Below are positions 8,839 to 23,323 of a stretch of 64,000 nucleotides of DNA, in pieces. Both the position numbers and the translations under genes were made by a program. Positions within the stretch are counted from its first letter, which is position 1, and every line of letters starts with the position of its first letter. Origin of the DNA: Microbispora sp. H13382 (GTDB lineage: Bacteria; Actinomycetota; Actinomycetes; Streptosporangiales; Streptosporangiaceae). Under the pieces are notes generated by a model. It was not told the origin of the DNA, searched no databases, and saw only the letters and a list, made by a program, of their open reading frames with translations. The stretch lies in NCBI RefSeq assembly GCF_014161445.1, contig NZ_JABBXA010000002.1, positions 186,001 to 250,000 on the forward strand, written 5' to 3'.

Positions 8839-9212
8839 GACCGTCCATCCGTCGGGGCCCGGGAATCGGACCCGCGCCGCCGGAGTAAACGACTCAGCGC
8901 GACGTCGAGTTCGGCGGCCAGGTGCTCGCTGCGCGCGGACGCAGCCGGTGGATTGGCGCGTACCACCAGAAGGCTACCTCTCGGCAGCATCGGCAGGCGG
9001 TTCCGCACGAGGTGTCTCAACCTGCGCCTGACCTGGTTCCGCACCACGGCGCCACCGACCGCCTTGCTCACGACGAAGCCGACCAGCGGTGGCTCGTCGG
9101 CGTCGCGCAGGTTCAGGTGTGCGACCAGGGTGGGACACCCGGCGCGCCGCCCACGGCGAATCGCGTCGGCGAACTCGTCACCCCGCCGCATGCGGGACGC
9201 GGACGGCAGCAC
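8835..9212 (-). CDS. rnpA: Ribonuclease P protein component
   Basis: The protein subunit of RNase P, which helps the catalytic RNA mature tRNA 5' ends. The signature is [32 protein letters not shown] precedes it. I chose the GTG at 9212 (start of [13 protein letters not shown], 125 residues) because GAGGAAGG lies four bases upstream and the family begins here. A GTG-less extension back to 9257 is possible but not conserved. Confidence 0.92.
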   Translation of the reverse strand: MLPSASRMRRGDEFADAIRRGRRAGCPTLVAHLNLRDADEPPLVGFVVSKAVGGAVVRNQVRRRLRHLVRNRLPMLPRGSLLVVRANPPAASARSEHLAAELDVALSRLLRRRGSDSRAPTDGRS

Positions 9213-9277
9213 CGGGCCTTCCTCGATCGACGTACGGCCGCCCGCTCCGCTCGGCACGGGCGGGCGGCGTCTGATTG

Positions 9278-9415
9278 TCAGACCGTCAGCTCGGCGCGGC
9301 CCTTGCGGCGGCGCGCGGCCAGGATGGCGCGGCCGGCCCGGGTGCGCATGCGCAGCCGGAAGCCGTGGGTCTTCGCGCGGCGACGGTTGTTCGGCTGGTA
9401 AGTACGCTTGCTCAC
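9278..9415 (-). CDS. rpmH: 50S ribosomal protein L34
   Basis: A 45-residue protein starting at a GTG (9415-9413) and beginning [21 protein letters not shown], the diagnostic L34 sequence; it ends GRAELTV. The short, very basic protein is a structural part of the large subunit. It is the first gene of the leftward rpmH-rnpA-yidD-yidC-jag transcript, divergent from dnaA. Confidence 0.96.
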   Translation of the reverse strand: MSKRTYQPNNRRRAKTHGFRLRMRTRAGRAILAARRRKGRAELTV

Positions 9416-9848
9416 GGGTGGGCTCCAGGCGTCAAGTACGTCCGCGGCGTTCCGCGGGCGCGGTGCATTCCATGGTCACGGCTCGTCAGATGCGCGGGCA
9501 TGCGAAATAGCCGTCGCGTGATTAGCCGACCGGGACACGTTACGGGTCCACCGTACGTCAGGTCAAACCGGCACCCGTGCCGCCAAGCGAGTACGGCGAG
9601 CGACCATGGCCCATTAGGCTGTGGACAACGCCTTGAACGCAGGTTGCGCACACCGCTACTGTCGGCCGTCCGGCCCTTCCCCCCATCAGCGTGAATGTGC
9701 CCGGGGAGGACGCGCGGGCTGTGCACATCATGTGGATCATATGTGGATGGCATCCGGACGAGGGCCGGTGCCGCGAGGCGTACGGGACTGACACGACACG
9801 GATCGCGGCGGGCGAGCGGGGCCGCGCAACGGGAGGAGGGGCCGAGCC
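9416..9848. other. rpmH-dnaA divergent regulatory region
   Basis: This 433-bp gap must carry the leftward rpmH promoter and the rightward dnaA promoter. A perfect DnaA box (TGTGGACAA, 9620-9628) and looser boxes (around 9720-9750, ATGTGGAT repeats) suggest dnaA autoregulation. I could not place the -10/-35 hexamers with confidence, and no gene is present. Confidence 0.75.
9620..9628 (-). promoter_or_regulatory. DnaA box upstream of dnaA
   Basis: TGTGGACAA is the reverse complement of TTGTCCACA, the high-GC actinomycete consensus DnaA box. It lies 220 bp before the dnaA start, where it could repress dnaA. Confidence 0.75.
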
Positions 9849-11510
9849 ATGGAAGGCGTCGATCTCAACGCTGTATGGGCTCGGGCGCTCAGGACCCTGC
9901 TCGACGAGGGCGTCTCGGGGCAGCAGCGGGCGTTCCTGCAGATGACGCAGCCCTCCGGCCTCATCAACGACACGATTCTCCTGGCGGCTCCCAACGACTT
10001 CGCCAAGGAGGTCATCGAGGTACGCCTGCGCCCGCTGATCGTGCACGCGTTGTCGCAGGAGCTCGGCCGGCCCGTGCGGATCGCCGTGATGGTGGATCCC
10101 GGCGCCGGCATGTCCGCGCCGTCCGACCCCACCCCCGCGCCGGCGGCCGACCATCGTCCACAGTTGCCATCCACAGGTTATCCACAGGCCGGTTCCCAGG
10201 CCCCCCGCTTCCCCTTAGGCGAGGACGGCCCGATCCGGCGCGACGCCGAGCCGCACGGGCAGCACTATCCACAGGGCCAGCAGTATCCACATCCACAGCC
10301 TCCGCAGCACATGTCCCCGCCGGACCGCCCGCAGCGGCCCGGCGGCTACTCCCCCGAGCCGCCCGCGGCGCCCAAACCCGAGCCGGTTCCCGGGCCGGGC
10401 CCCGTCTCCGGGCCGGTGCCCGGCGCCGGGCAGAACCGCTGGGACGCCCGGGGCGGCCGCACCTCCGGCGAGCCGGCCCGGCTGAACGCCAAGTACACCT
10501 TCGAGACCTTCGTCATCGGCGCCAGCAACCGCTTCGCGCACGCCGCCGCCGTCGCGGTCGCCGAGGCCCCCGCCAAGGCGTACAACCCGCTGTTCATCTA
10601 CGGCGACTCCGGGCTGGGCAAGACCCACCTGCTGCACGCGATCGGCCACTACGCGCAGAGCCTGTACGACGGCGCCCGGGTGCGGTACGTGAGCTCCGAG
10701 GAGTTCACCAACGACTTCATCAACTCCATCCGCGACCACAAGGCCGACGGGTTCCGCTCCCGGTTCCGCGCTGTGGACATCCTCCTCGTCGACGACATCC
10801 AGTTCCTCGAGGGCAAGGAGCAGACGCAGGAGGAGTTCTTCCACACCTTCAACACCCTCCACAACGCCAGCAAGCAGATCGTCATCTCCAGCGACCGGGC
10901 GCCCAAGCAGCTCGTGACGCTGGAGGACCGGCTGCGCAACCGGTTCGAGTGGGGTCTGATCACCGACGTCCAGCCGCCCGAGCTGGAGACCCGCATCGCG
11001 ATCCTGCGCAAGAAGGCGATCCAGGAGGGCCTGGCCGCGCCGCCCGACGTGCTGGAGTACATCGCCAGCCGCATCGCGACGAACATCCGCGAGCTGGAGG
11101 GCGCGCTGATCCGGGTCACCGCGTTCGCCAGCCTCAACCGGCAGTCTGTGGACATCCAGCTCGCCGAGATCGTCCTCAAGGACCTCATCAGCGAGGACGC
11201 GAGCCCGGAGATCACCATCTCCCTCATCATGTCCACAACCGCCGAATACTTCGGCGTCTCGCTCGACGACCTGTGTGGAAGCTCACGCTCGCGGGCCCTC
11301 GTCACCGCCCGGCAGATCGCCATGTACCTGGCCCGTGAGCTGACCGACCTGTCCCTGCCGAAGATCGGCCAGCAGTTCGGCGGGCGCGACCACACCACCG
11401 TGATGCACGCGGAGCGTAAGATCCGGTCGCTCATGGCCGAGCGGCGCTCGATGTACAACCAGGTCAACGAGTTGACGACACGGATCAAGCAGCGCGCACG
11501 CAACGCTTAG
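9849..11510 (+). CDS. dnaA: Chromosomal replication initiator DnaA
   Basis: A 553-residue AAA+ initiator that binds DnaA boxes and melts oriC. Domain I is about residues 1-85 ([15 protein letters not shown]). Domain II is a long Pro/Gly/Gln-rich linker (about 95-210). The AAA+ domain has Walker A GDSGLGKT at 252-259 and Walker [19 protein letters not shown]. Domain IV has the box-binding signature [15 protein letters not shown] near the C-terminus. The long linker is typical of Streptomyces-type DnaA. The linker coding sequence itself contains several DnaA-box sequences. The ATG is preceded by GGGAGGAGGGG. Confidence 0.97.
   Translation: MEGVDLNAVWARALRTLLDEGVSGQQRAFLQMTQPSGLINDTILLAAPNDFAKEVIEVRLRPLIVHALSQELGRPVRIAVMVDPGAGMSAPSDPTPAPAADHRPQLPSTGYPQAGSQAPRFPLGEDGPIRRDAEPHGQHYPQGQQYPHPQPPQHMSPPDRPQRPGGYSPEPPAAPKPEPVPGPGPVSGPVPGAGQNRWDARGGRTSGEPARLNAKYTFETFVIGASNRFAHAAAVAVAEAPAKAYNPLFIYGDSGLGKTHLLHAIGHYAQSLYDGARVRYVSSEEFTNDFINSIRDHKADGFRSRFRAVDILLVDDIQFLEGKEQTQEEFFHTFNTLHNASKQIVISSDRAPKQLVTLEDRLRNRFEWGLITDVQPPELETRIAILRKKAIQEGLAAPPDVLEYIASRIATNIRELEGALIRVTAFASLNRQSVDIQLAEIVLKDLISEDASPEITISLIMSTTAEYFGVSLDDLCGSSRSRALVTARQIAMYLARELTDLSLPKIGQQFGGRDHTTVMHAERKIRSLMAERRSMYNQVNELTTRIKQRARNA
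10154..10297 (+). promoter_or_regulatory. Cluster of DnaA-box-like sites inside the dnaA linker
   Basis: Six TCCACA-core sites lie in 144 bp of the domain II coding sequence: 10154-10162, 10167-10175, 10178-10186 (perfect TTATCCACA), 10265-10273, 10283-10291 and 10289-10297. All point the same way. They encode Tyr-Pro-Gln and His-Pro repeats in a disordered linker. Confidence 0.55.
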
Positions 11511-12034
11511 TGCACAGCTGTGGATAACTCTGTGGATCAAAAATTCCGGCCCTCGGCGGCCGCGCTGTCGTTACCCACACCATCTCCGGCTCTCCAACAC
11601 GCCGTCCCCACTTGGGGACAACTTTGGGGAAAAGCTGGGGACTACTTGGGGAACACCCGTGGACGAGCTGGGGACGCCCTGTGCGTACTCGTCACAGCCG
11701 ACTCGGCTGTCCCTTTTACCCCGTGGACAACCGGTGGAAACATGGTGGATTACTCGTGGACAGAGGGCCCTCCGCCTGGGGAACGGGTGTGGGGACAGCG
11801 GGACCACCCACAATCCACAGGGGGTCCGTCCACGTCTCCCCCACACCCGCAGTGGATGAATCAGCTCGCGTGAGCTGCGAAAATGCTCGACATCCACATA
11901 TCCACACTGCCTAATGAGACGACTTGTATCTCTCCCTCTAAAGAACTCAAGAACCATAGAAGGGGTTCTGGAGGCACACAGGTGCGGGAGAGTGAAGACT
12001 TGACGAAGCAGCGACACCCAGGAGGCTGATCCAC
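11511..12034. other. oriC: Chromosomal replication origin oriC
   Basis: The 524-bp gap between dnaA and dnaN is the origin. DnaA boxes visible include a perfect TGTGGATAA (11519-11527), TGTGGATCA (11531-11539), TGGGGACAA (11613-11621), CGTGGACAA (11722-11730), CAATCCACA (11811-11819) and ATATCCACA (11898-11906). There are many looser GTGGA, GGGGAC and GGGGAA variants between them, in both orientations. The stretch before dnaN (about 11910-11960) is the least GC-rich and is a candidate unwinding zone. Confidence 0.92.
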
Positions 12035-13174
12035 GTGATGTTCCGGATCGATCGCGACGTGCTCGCCGAGGCCGTGGCGTGGACGGCACGGAGCCTTCCG
12101 GCCCGTCCCTCGGTGCCGGTGCTCGCCGGCATGCGGCTTGAGGTGACCGACGACCAGCGGCTGAAGCTGTCGGGCTTCGACTACGAGGTCTCCGCCGAGG
12201 TGACCCTCGAGGTGCAGACCGGGGAGCCGGGCGTGGTCCTCGTCTCCGGCAAGCTCCTCGCCGAGATCACCCGCGCGCTTCCCGCACAGCCGGTCGAACT
12301 GGTTGTGGACGGAGCCAAGGCCGTCGTCACCTGTGGCAGCGCACGGTTCACACTTCTCACCATGCCTGTGGAGGACTACCCCTCCCTGCCGGCCATGCCC
12401 CCGGCCGCCGGACGGGTCGGCAGCGACGTGTTCGCCTCTGCGGTCGGACAGGTCGCCGTCGCCGCGGGCAAGGACGACACGCTCCCGATGCTCACCGGCG
12501 TACGGATGGAGATCGAGGGTGACACCGTGACCCTCGCCGCCACCGACCGCTACCGCCTCGCCGTACGCGAGCTGAAGTGGCAGCCCGAGCAGCCCGGCTT
12601 CCAGGCCGTGGCGATGATTCCCGGCCGTACGCTGGCGGACACCGCCAAGGCGCTGGGCGGCAGCGGCGCCGAGGTCGAGATCGCGCTCAGCTCGGCCGGC
12701 GGCACCGGCGAGGGCATGATCGGGTTCTCCAGCTCCGGACGGCGGACGACGACCCGTCTGCTCGACCCCGAATTCCCCAAGTACCGCTCGCTGCTGCCCA
12801 CCGAGTTCTCCGCGCGCGCGGATCTGTCCACAGCCTCGTTCGTCGAGGCCGTCAAGCGCGTCGCTCTGGTCGCCGAGCGCAACACCCCCGTACGGCTGGC
12901 CTTCCGCGGCGGAGAGGTCGTCCTGGAGGCCGGGAGCGGCGACGAGGCGCAGGCCGTGGAGGCGCTGCCGGTCGAGTTCGACGGCGACGAGATCAACATC
13001 GCCTTCAACCACCAGTTCCTGCTGGAGGGCCTGGGGGCGATCGACTCCGACGTCGCGCGGCTCCAGTTCACCACGCCGACCAAGCCCGCCATCCTCACCG
13101 GGGGCAAGCCTGTGGACGACGGCGGGAGCGAGGACTACCGCTACCTCATCATGCCCATCCGGTTGTCCAGCTGA
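12035..13174 (+). CDS. dnaN: DNA polymerase III sliding clamp (beta subunit)
   Basis: A 379-residue beta clamp that encircles DNA and tethers Pol III. It has three repeated clamp domains. LPARPSVPVLAGMRLEV, LPMLTGVRMEIEGDTVTLAATDRYRLAVRELKW and the C-terminal DYRYLIMPIRLS are family landmarks. The GTG at 12035 has GGAGG nine bases upstream; an ATG follows immediately. Confidence 0.97.
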   Translation: MMFRIDRDVLAEAVAWTARSLPARPSVPVLAGMRLEVTDDQRLKLSGFDYEVSAEVTLEVQTGEPGVVLVSGKLLAEITRALPAQPVELVVDGAKAVVTCGSARFTLLTMPVEDYPSLPAMPPAAGRVGSDVFASAVGQVAVAAGKDDTLPMLTGVRMEIEGDTVTLAATDRYRLAVRELKWQPEQPGFQAVAMIPGRTLADTAKALGGSGAEVEIALSSAGGTGEGMIGFSSSGRRTTTRLLDPEFPKYRSLLPTEFSARADLSTASFVEAVKRVALVAERNTPVRLAFRGGEVVLEAGSGDEAQAVEALPVEFDGDEINIAFNHQFLLEGLGAIDSDVARLQFTTPTKPAILTGGKPVDDGGSEDYRYLIMPIRLSS

Positions 13175-13278
13175 CCCTGCCCTGACACCCCGGGCGTACG
13201 ATCTCCTGCGGGCATGGACCCCCGATGCATGGGTACGCGTGCCTCCGTGGACGACGCAGAGGTGGAGGGGTGGCTCAG

Positions 13279-14223
13279 ATGCAGATCGGCATGATCGGGC
13301 TCGGAAAAATGGGCGGGAACATGGCCGAGCGGCTGCGGCGCGGCGGCCACGAGGTCGTGGGCTACGACCGCGATCCCTCGGTCAGCGACGTCGGCAGCCT
13401 CAAGGACCTCGTGGAGAGGCTGCAGGCGCCGCGCGCGGTCTGGGTCATGGTCCCCGCCGGGGCACCGACGCGGAGCACGATCGAGCAGCTGCGCGACCTG
13501 CTGTCGGAGGGTGACGTCGTCATCGACGGCGGCAACTCGCACTATCTGGACGACCAGCGGCACGCGGCCGACCTCGGCACCCACGGAATCGGCTTCGTCG
13601 ACGTGGGCGTCAGCGGCGGCGTCTGGGGCCTGGACTACGGCTACGCGCTGATGACCGGCGGCGACGAGGAGCACGTCCGCCGGCTCACGCCGATCTTCGA
13701 CACGCTCAAGCCCGAGGGCGAGGACGGCTACGTCCACGCCGGCGGCGTGGGCGCCGGTCACTTCGCGAAGATGGTCCACAACGGCATCGAGTACGGCATG
13801 ATGCAGGCCTTCGCCGAGGGCTGGGAGCTGCTCGAGGCGAGCGACGCCGTGACCAACGTCCCCGAGACGTTCAAGAGCTGGCGGCACGGCACCGTCATCC
13901 GGTCGTGGCTGCTCGACCTGCTGGTGCGGGCGCTGGAGGAGGACCCCGACCTCACCGAGCTCAAGGGCTACGCGGAGGACTCCGGGGAGGGGCGCTGGAC
14001 GGTCCAGGCCGCCGTGGACCATGCCGTGCCCCTGCCGGCCATCACGGCCGCGCTGTACGCCCGCTTCGCCTCGCGTCAGGCCGACTCCCCCGCGATGAAG
14101 ATGGTCGCGGCACTGCGCAACCAGTTCGGCGGGCACGCGGTCGCCTCCATGGAGGGCCAGAGCGGCAAGGGCGCCGACGCCCCCGGCGCCGACGTCACCC
14201 CGCCGGTGGAGGCCGAGCGCTGA
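13279..14223 (+). CDS. gnd: 6-phosphogluconate dehydrogenase (decarboxylating), short YqeC type
   Basis: A 314-residue enzyme oxidising 6-phosphogluconate to ribulose-5-phosphate and CO2 with NAD(P). QIGMIGLGKMGGNMAERLRRG is the Rossmann motif; IDGGNSHYLDDQRHA and VGAGHFAKMVHNGIEYGMMQ are the substrate and catalytic motifs. It is the short actinobacterial form. I moved the start to ATG 13279, which has GGAGGGG upstream and begins at the Rossmann strand. It sits between dnaN and recF, the usual actinomycete place. Confidence 0.92.
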   Translation: MQIGMIGLGKMGGNMAERLRRGGHEVVGYDRDPSVSDVGSLKDLVERLQAPRAVWVMVPAGAPTRSTIEQLRDLLSEGDVVIDGGNSHYLDDQRHAADLGTHGIGFVDVGVSGGVWGLDYGYALMTGGDEEHVRRLTPIFDTLKPEGEDGYVHAGGVGAGHFAKMVHNGIEYGMMQAFAEGWELLEASDAVTNVPETFKSWRHGTVIRSWLLDLLVRALEEDPDLTELKGYAEDSGEGRWTVQAAVDHAVPLPAITAALYARFASRQADSPAMKMVAALRNQFGGHAVASMEGQSGKGADAPGADVTPPVEAER

Positions 14224-14231
14224 CACGCGGC

Positions 14232-14262
14232 GCCGGTGATCCACAGGCTGTGGATCACCGGC
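14232..14262 (+). terminator. 15-bp inverted repeat after gnd, also a pair of DnaA-like boxes
   Basis: The arms 14232-14246 and 14248-14262 are perfectly complementary with a 1-base centre, 8 bases after the gnd stop. The arms contain GATCCACAG and CTGTGGATC, so the palindrome doubles as two facing DnaA-box-like sequences. There is no U-tract. Confidence 0.6.
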
Positions 14263-14336
14263 CCGCACTCGCCCGCTTCTCCACAGCGCGCCATGGTCGG
14301 GACACGAAGGCCGGGCACCGGCACTAGCCTGGCGGG

Positions 14337-15524
14337 GTGCACGTGGCGAGCCTGTCCCTCACCGACTTCCGGTCGTACCCGGAGGTCGAACTCGTGCTGG
14401 AACCTGGGGCGACGGCGTTCGTCGGGCCGAACGGGCAGGGCAAGACCAACCTGGTCGAGGCACTGGGCTACCTCGCGACCCATTCGAGCCACCGCGTGGC
14501 CACCGACGCGCCGCTCGTACGGCACGGCGCGCAGCGGGCGATCGTGCGCGGGGCGGTGGTCAGGGACGACCGGCGCGCGCTGATCGAGGTGGAGATCAAC
14601 CCCGGCCGGGCCAACCGGGCCAGGGTGAACCGCTCGCCCGTCTCCAGGCCTCGCGACGCCCTCGGACTGCTGCGGACCGTGCTGTTCGCCCCGGAGGACC
14701 TCGCGCTGGTGAAGGGCGACCCGTCGGAGCGCCGCCGTTTCATGGACGACCTGCTCGTGGCCCGCGTCCCCAGGTTCGCCGGCGTGCGGGCCGACTACGA
14801 GCGCGTGCTCAAGCAGCGCAACGCCCTCCTCCGTACCGCCGCGGCGACGAGGGCGGGACGGCGGCGCGGCGGCCGCCGGCAGGAGGACGACGTGGCCTTC
14901 GCCGAGGCAGGCGCGGGAGACGTCATGAGCACGCTCGAGGTCTGGGACTCCCACCTTGTGCGTCACGGCGCGGAACTGCTCGCGGCGCGGCTGCGCCTGG
15001 TGGACGCGCTGCGCCCACTCGCGGCGAAGGCGTACGCCACTCTCGCCCCGTCGTCGGGACTCGCCGATCTCGAATACCGACCATCGGGGTTATCCACAGA
15101 TATCCCCACCTTGGGGACAAACCGGGAATTGCTGGCCGAGCACCTGCGGGCGGGCCTCGCGGAGGCTCGCCAGGCCGAGCTCGAACGCGGGGTGACCCTC
15201 GTCGGCCCGCATCGCGACGACCTGCTGCTGCGGCTGGGCGAGCTGCCGGCCCGTGGCTACGCGAGCCACGGCGAGTCGTGGTCGTTCGCGCTCGCGCTGC
15301 GGCTGGCCGCCTACGACCTGCTGAGAGCGGATGGCGGCGACCCCGTGCTGATCCTGGACGACGTCTTCGCCGAGCTGGACGGCCAGCGGCGCAGGCGGCT
15401 CACCGAGATCGTCGCCCCGGCCGAGCAGGTGCTCATCACGGCGGCGGTGCCGGACGACGTGCCCCCCGAGCTGACCGGCGCCCGGTTCGACGTGATGGAA
15501 GGGAGCGTGTCCCGTGTCCGATGA
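14337..15524 (+). CDS. recF: DNA replication and repair protein RecF
   Basis: A 395-residue SMC-like ATPase that helps load RecA at gaps. Walker A is [18 protein letters not shown] (about residues 29-46). The Walker B/D-loop is [19 protein letters not shown] near 330, and the signature is [20 protein letters not shown]. The GTG at 14337 begins [19 protein letters not shown] perfect DnaA box (15090-15098) lies inside the coding sequence. The 3' end overlaps the next gene by 11 bases. Confidence 0.95.
   Translation: MHVASLSLTDFRSYPEVELVLEPGATAFVGPNGQGKTNLVEALGYLATHSSHRVATDAPLVRHGAQRAIVRGAVVRDDRRALIEVEINPGRANRARVNRSPVSRPRDALGLLRTVLFAPEDLALVKGDPSERRRFMDDLLVARVPRFAGVRADYERVLKQRNALLRTAAATRAGRRRGGRRQEDDVAFAEAGAGDVMSTLEVWDSHLVRHGAELLAARLRLVDALRPLAAKAYATLAPSSGLADLEYRPSGLSTDIPTLGTNRELLAEHLRAGLAEARQAELERGVTLVGPHRDDLLLRLGELPARGYASHGESWSFALALRLAAYDLLRADGGDPVLILDDVFAELDGQRRRRLTEIVAPAEQVLITAAVPDDVPPELTGARFDVMEGSVSRVR
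15090..15120. promoter_or_regulatory. DnaA boxes inside recF
   Basis: A perfect TTATCCACA at 15090-15098 and TGGGGACAA at 15112-15120 lie in recF codons. A further ATATCCACA occurs at 15526-15534, in the first codons of the next gene. Confidence 0.5.
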
Positions 15525-16047
15525 GATATCCACAGCCGGTGGACAGTCGCCGCAGGGCTCGGTCGCGCGGGGCGCCGCGCTCGCGCGGGAGAAGCTGGCC
15601 CAGGCGAAGGCCGACGCGCTGAAGCGGGGACAGCTCCCGCGGAGCGAGCCGCGCCGCCGCTCCGGGTCGGGCGCCGCGCGGCGGGACTCCGGCGACCCTC
15701 TGCTGTTCGGGCGGGCGATCCGCGACCTGCTCGCCGCCCGGGGATGGGAACAGCCGGTCGCCGTGGGCGGCGTGTTCGGCCGCTGGGCGGAGATCGTCGG
15801 ACCGGAACTGGCCGTCCACACGAGGCCGGAGAGCTTCGAGGACGGCGAGGTGCTGGTCGCCGCCGACTCCACCGCCTGGGCGACGCAGGTGCGGTTGCTC
15901 GCGTCCACCCTGGTCAGGCGGCTGAACGAGGAGCTCGGCGACGGCACCGTGACCCGGGTCAAGGTGCACGGCCCCGGTGCCGGGCACCGCCCGGAGGGCG
16001 GCCTGCGCGTACGCGGAAGCCGCGGGCCCGGCGACACGTACGGCTGA
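15514..16047 (+). CDS. DciA-like DUF721 protein
   Basis: A 177-residue protein. The C-terminal DUF721 domain holds [37 protein letters not shown] and [15 protein letters not shown], the KH-like fold of DciA. The N-terminal 55 residues are charged and probably disordered. DciA-family proteins load or recruit the replicative helicase in bacteria lacking DnaC/DnaI, and the mycobacterial homologue at this locus (Rv0004) belongs to this family. The GTG start at 15514 overlaps recF, so the pair is translationally coupled. Confidence 0.85.
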   Translation: MSDEISTAGGQSPQGSVARGAALAREKLAQAKADALKRGQLPRSEPRRRSGSGAARRDSGDPLLFGRAIRDLLAARGWEQPVAVGGVFGRWAEIVGPELAVHTRPESFEDGEVLVAADSTAWATQVRLLASTLVRRLNEELGDGTVTRVKVHGPGAGHRPEGGLRVRGSRGPGDTYG

Positions 16048-18351
<2,304 letters not shown>

Positions 18352-18379
18352 GCAGCGTGGCCGACCAGAAGGACTTTTC

Positions 18380-20881
<2,502 letters not shown>

Positions 20882-20936
20882 GCGAGCGTAACGAGCGACT
20901 CGACAAGCACAGTGCGGCGTCCGGCGAGGGTGTGGC

Positions 20937-21785
20937 ATGAGTGACACGGGCGGGCCGCGGACACCCGGCGGCAAGCAGAGACCGACGGGCGCCCGCCCGG
21001 CGTCGTCCCCGAACGGGGTTACCGCGCGGGCGCACGATGGCGGTAGCGTCGCCAAGGTGGCTTCCGAAGGAGATGACGTGACCGCCGCCGACAAGGCGAA
21101 GGCCGACGACACCATGCGCATCAGGACCTCGGCCGCCGACCAGCCATGGAAGCGGCAGGCGGCCACGGACGGCGCGTCCGAGAACGGCAGGTCCGACACC
21201 GGCGGGGCGACCGCGCAGTATCCCCGCCCCACGGGCCTCGGTACGTCCACACCCCCTGTGGACAACGGACGCCCGCCTGTGGACAACGCCCGGCCCTCGG
21301 TGGACGGCGGTTCCGTACGCGGGCTGAGCTTCGGCCCCGCCGGGGATCGCGCCGAGCCCTCGAAGGAGAAGGACAAGAACAAGAAGTCCGGCTTGCGCCC
21401 GCCGCGCAAGGCCCACCTCGTCCTGCGCAGGATCGAGCCGTGGTCGGCGATGAAGTTCAGCTTCGTCGTGTCGCTGGTGTGCTTCGTCGTGCTGTTCGTG
21501 GCCGTCGCCGTGCTGTACGGCGTGCTGTCGGCACTCGGCGTCTTCTCCTCGATCACCGAGACCGTCACGCAGCTCACCACGAGCGGCGGCGCCGCCGGCA
21601 ACGGGGTCGGCACCATCGACATCGGCAGCTGGTTCGAGCCGGTCCGCATCCTTGGGTACGCGGCGCTGCTGGGCGCGCTGAACGTCGTGCTCATCACCGC
21701 GCTCTCCACCCTCGGCGCGGTGATCTACAACATCTCCGCGGACCTCGTGGGCGGTGTCGAGGTCACCTTCAGCGAAGCCGAGTGA
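20937..21785 (+). CDS. DUF3566 transmembrane protein downstream of gyrA
   Basis: A 282-residue protein. About 160 N-terminal residues are disordered and rich in Pro, Gly and charged residues. The DUF3566 domain follows (RKAHLVLRRIEPWSAMKFSFVVSL) with two membrane segments (about 180-205 and 235-260). This is the homologue of the mycobacterial gene directly after gyrA (Rv0007); family function is not established. The N-terminal coding sequence contains two perfect DnaA boxes. The ATG has GAGGGTG upstream. Confidence 0.85.
   Translation: MSDTGGPRTPGGKQRPTGARPASSPNGVTARAHDGGSVAKVASEGDDVTAADKAKADDTMRIRTSAADQPWKRQAATDGASENGRSDTGGATAQYPRPTGLGTSTPPVDNGRPPVDNARPSVDGGSVRGLSFGPAGDRAEPSKEKDKNKKSGLRPPRKAHLVLRRIEPWSAMKFSFVVSLVCFVVLFVAVAVLYGVLSALGVFSSITETVTQLTTSGGAAGNGVGTIDIGSWFEPVRILGYAALLGALNVVLITALSTLGAVIYNISADLVGGVEVTFSEAE
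21257..21286 (-). promoter_or_regulatory. Two perfect DnaA boxes inside the DUF3566 gene
   Basis: TGTGGACAA occurs at 21257-21265 and 21278-21286, exactly two helical turns apart (21 bp). Both encode Pro-Val-Asp-Asn in the disordered N-terminal part. Confidence 0.5.
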
Positions 21786-21949
21786 CCCCGGGCCGCACGG
21801 TACGGCTGGCCGCCCCCACCCGAGCGGCCCGCCGTACGGAGGCGCGCTCGATGGCACGACCAGAGGCCCGGACACGGTAAGCTTTTCCTCGTTCGGAACG
21901 ACGGATTCGCCACCGGAAACGGGATGCGGTAACGTTCGTTGCGCGGTGC

Positions 21950-22023
21950 GGGGCTATAGCTCAGTCGGTTAGAGCGCTTCCCTGATAAGGAAGAGGTCCC
22001 AGGTTCAAGTCCTGGTAGCCCCA
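21950..22023 (+). tRNA. tRNA-Ile (GAT)
   Basis: A 74-nt cloverleaf. The acceptor arms GGGGCTA (21950-21956) and TAGCCCC (22016-22022) pair, followed by discriminator A. The D-arm is AGCTCAGTCGGTTAGAGC, the anticodon loop CTGATAA carries GAT, and the T-arm is CAGGTTCAAGTCCTG. CCA is not encoded. A conserved companion of gyrA in actinobacteria, and here the integration target of a small element. Confidence 0.95.
21978..22005 (+). other. att site (left), within tRNA-Ile
   Basis: 28 bases from the anticodon stem through the variable loop into the T-arm are repeated exactly at 23748-23775. This marks the crossover site used by a tyrosine integrase. Confidence 0.82.
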
Positions 22024-22107
22024 CCCAGCTCAAAGGTCGCTTTCCAATAACAGGAGAGCGGCCTTTTTGATCTTTGTGTGTCTATCTGCGTGACTAAGCT
22101 CCGTGGA

Positions 22108-22650
22108 TCACGTGTTGAAGATCTGATCCATGACCACCGCGCCGCCCTGGAGAACGGGCCGGATCTGCTTCCGGTACACGAGTTCCGTCACGGCTGTGCT
22201 GCTGTGCCCGACGAGTCGAGAGATCTCTTCCAGAGGAACCCCGGAGTCAGACAGGAGAGATACGAAGCTGCGGCGCAGCTCGTGCTCGTCCCGGTGCTGC
22301 CGGAGCACGTCCACGCAGCGTTGAGGCAGCGCGAGTGTACGGCGAGACTTCCTGGTCTTGGTGTCTCCACCGGCCCGCACCGAACGCCAGACCGCTACAT
22401 ACGGCGGAACAGGAGGAGTCGCGTCCGGCAAGCCCTCCAAGTCCACGTGATCCCACGTCAACGCCCGAAGCTCCTCGGTTCGAGCACCGGTCAGCAGCGA
22501 CACCACGACGTAGGCGTACAAGCTCCTGCCCTCAGCAGCCTCTAGAACCTCCCCGGCTTGCGCCACGGTCAGAGCCTTGGACGGACGGCCCTGCTGGCCC
22601 TGAGGCACACCCAACGGGCAGGGGCTGACCCCCGTAGCGGCACACCGCAC
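22108..22650 (-). pseudogene. Tyrosine recombinase/integrase remnant
   Basis: The catalytic domain of an actinobacterial element integrase. LLTGARTEELRALTWDHV carries the first catalytic Arg, KTRKSRRTLALP the Lys, HELRRSFVSLLSDSG the His-x-x-Arg, GHSS the second His and VYRKQ the Tyr. The N-terminal arm- and core-binding domains are absent. About 45 residues that normally lie between VDVLRQHRDE and HELRRSF are also gone, an in-frame deletion. The gene was probably the integrase of this element and is now inactive. Confidence 0.8.
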
Positions 22651-22678
22651 CGTGGGCGTACCGGCTGCCGAAGGCCAT

Positions 22679-23323
22679 CTAGTCGGCCTCGCTCACTTGC
22701 CTGGGGGAAGCCTGTGCCACTGGAGCCCGTGTCGGACTATCTGGCGGAGCCTTTGAGCGCGTCCGCCAAAGGGCGACAAGCACGATCGCGATTCCGACGG
22801 CGGACTCGCCGATGTAGGGGGTCCAATCATCGACGGCCCAGAGGAAGAAGAGCGGAGGCGGGAGGAGTTGGCGACCTTGTACAAGCGCGACAACCAAGAT
22901 CTCACCAGCTACGAGTGCCCCCACGACAGGCCACAACGACCGGGGCCGACTGCGACCGATCCAGGCACCGGCCGCACCGAGAAGCGGTCCCGTAACGAAG
23001 CCACCAAGGAAGTAGAGGCGGTTGGCCTGTGCCTCCACGAGAAACTCGGTGAAATACCCTCCCCCGCCGAGATGACCGGCCAATACGGCCGTGAGAGCAG
23101 CATAGAAGCCGGTGAGTGCCACGAGGGTGCTGGTGAAACCCATGAGTGCCCCGCGCGGCACCGTCCGACAGTTCACTGCAGGGAGCAAAGCGACCAGAAG
23201 CCAGGGAGCACTCAGGTTGCCGATCCCGGCTCTCAGCCCAGTTTCGTCCCCCTTGAACAGCCCGGCCGCCACGCCGAAAGCCGCCGCAAGGAGGAGGCCG
23301 AACAACACCCGTCTCCCATTCAT
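22679..23323 (-). CDS. Integral membrane protein of unknown function
   Basis: A 214-residue protein with about six hydrophobic segments separated by short loops and a charged Pro-rich C-terminus. It begins NGRRVLFGLLLAAAFGVAAGLF, a signal-anchor-like segment. It resembles small uncharacterised actinobacterial membrane proteins (perhaps the DUF6518 type, low certainty). It lies inside the att-bounded element and is its only intact gene, so it may be cargo. Confidence 0.55.
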   Translation of the reverse strand: MNGRRVLFGLLLAAAFGVAAGLFKGDETGLRAGIGNLSAPWLLVALLPAVNCRTVPRGALMGFTSTLVALTGFYAALTAVLAGHLGGGGYFTEFLVEAQANRLYFLGGFVTGPLLGAAGAWIGRSRPRSLWPVVGALVAGEILVVALVQGRQLLPPPLFFLWAVDDWTPYIGESAVGIAIVLVALWRTRSKAPPDSPTRAPVAQASPRQVSEAD

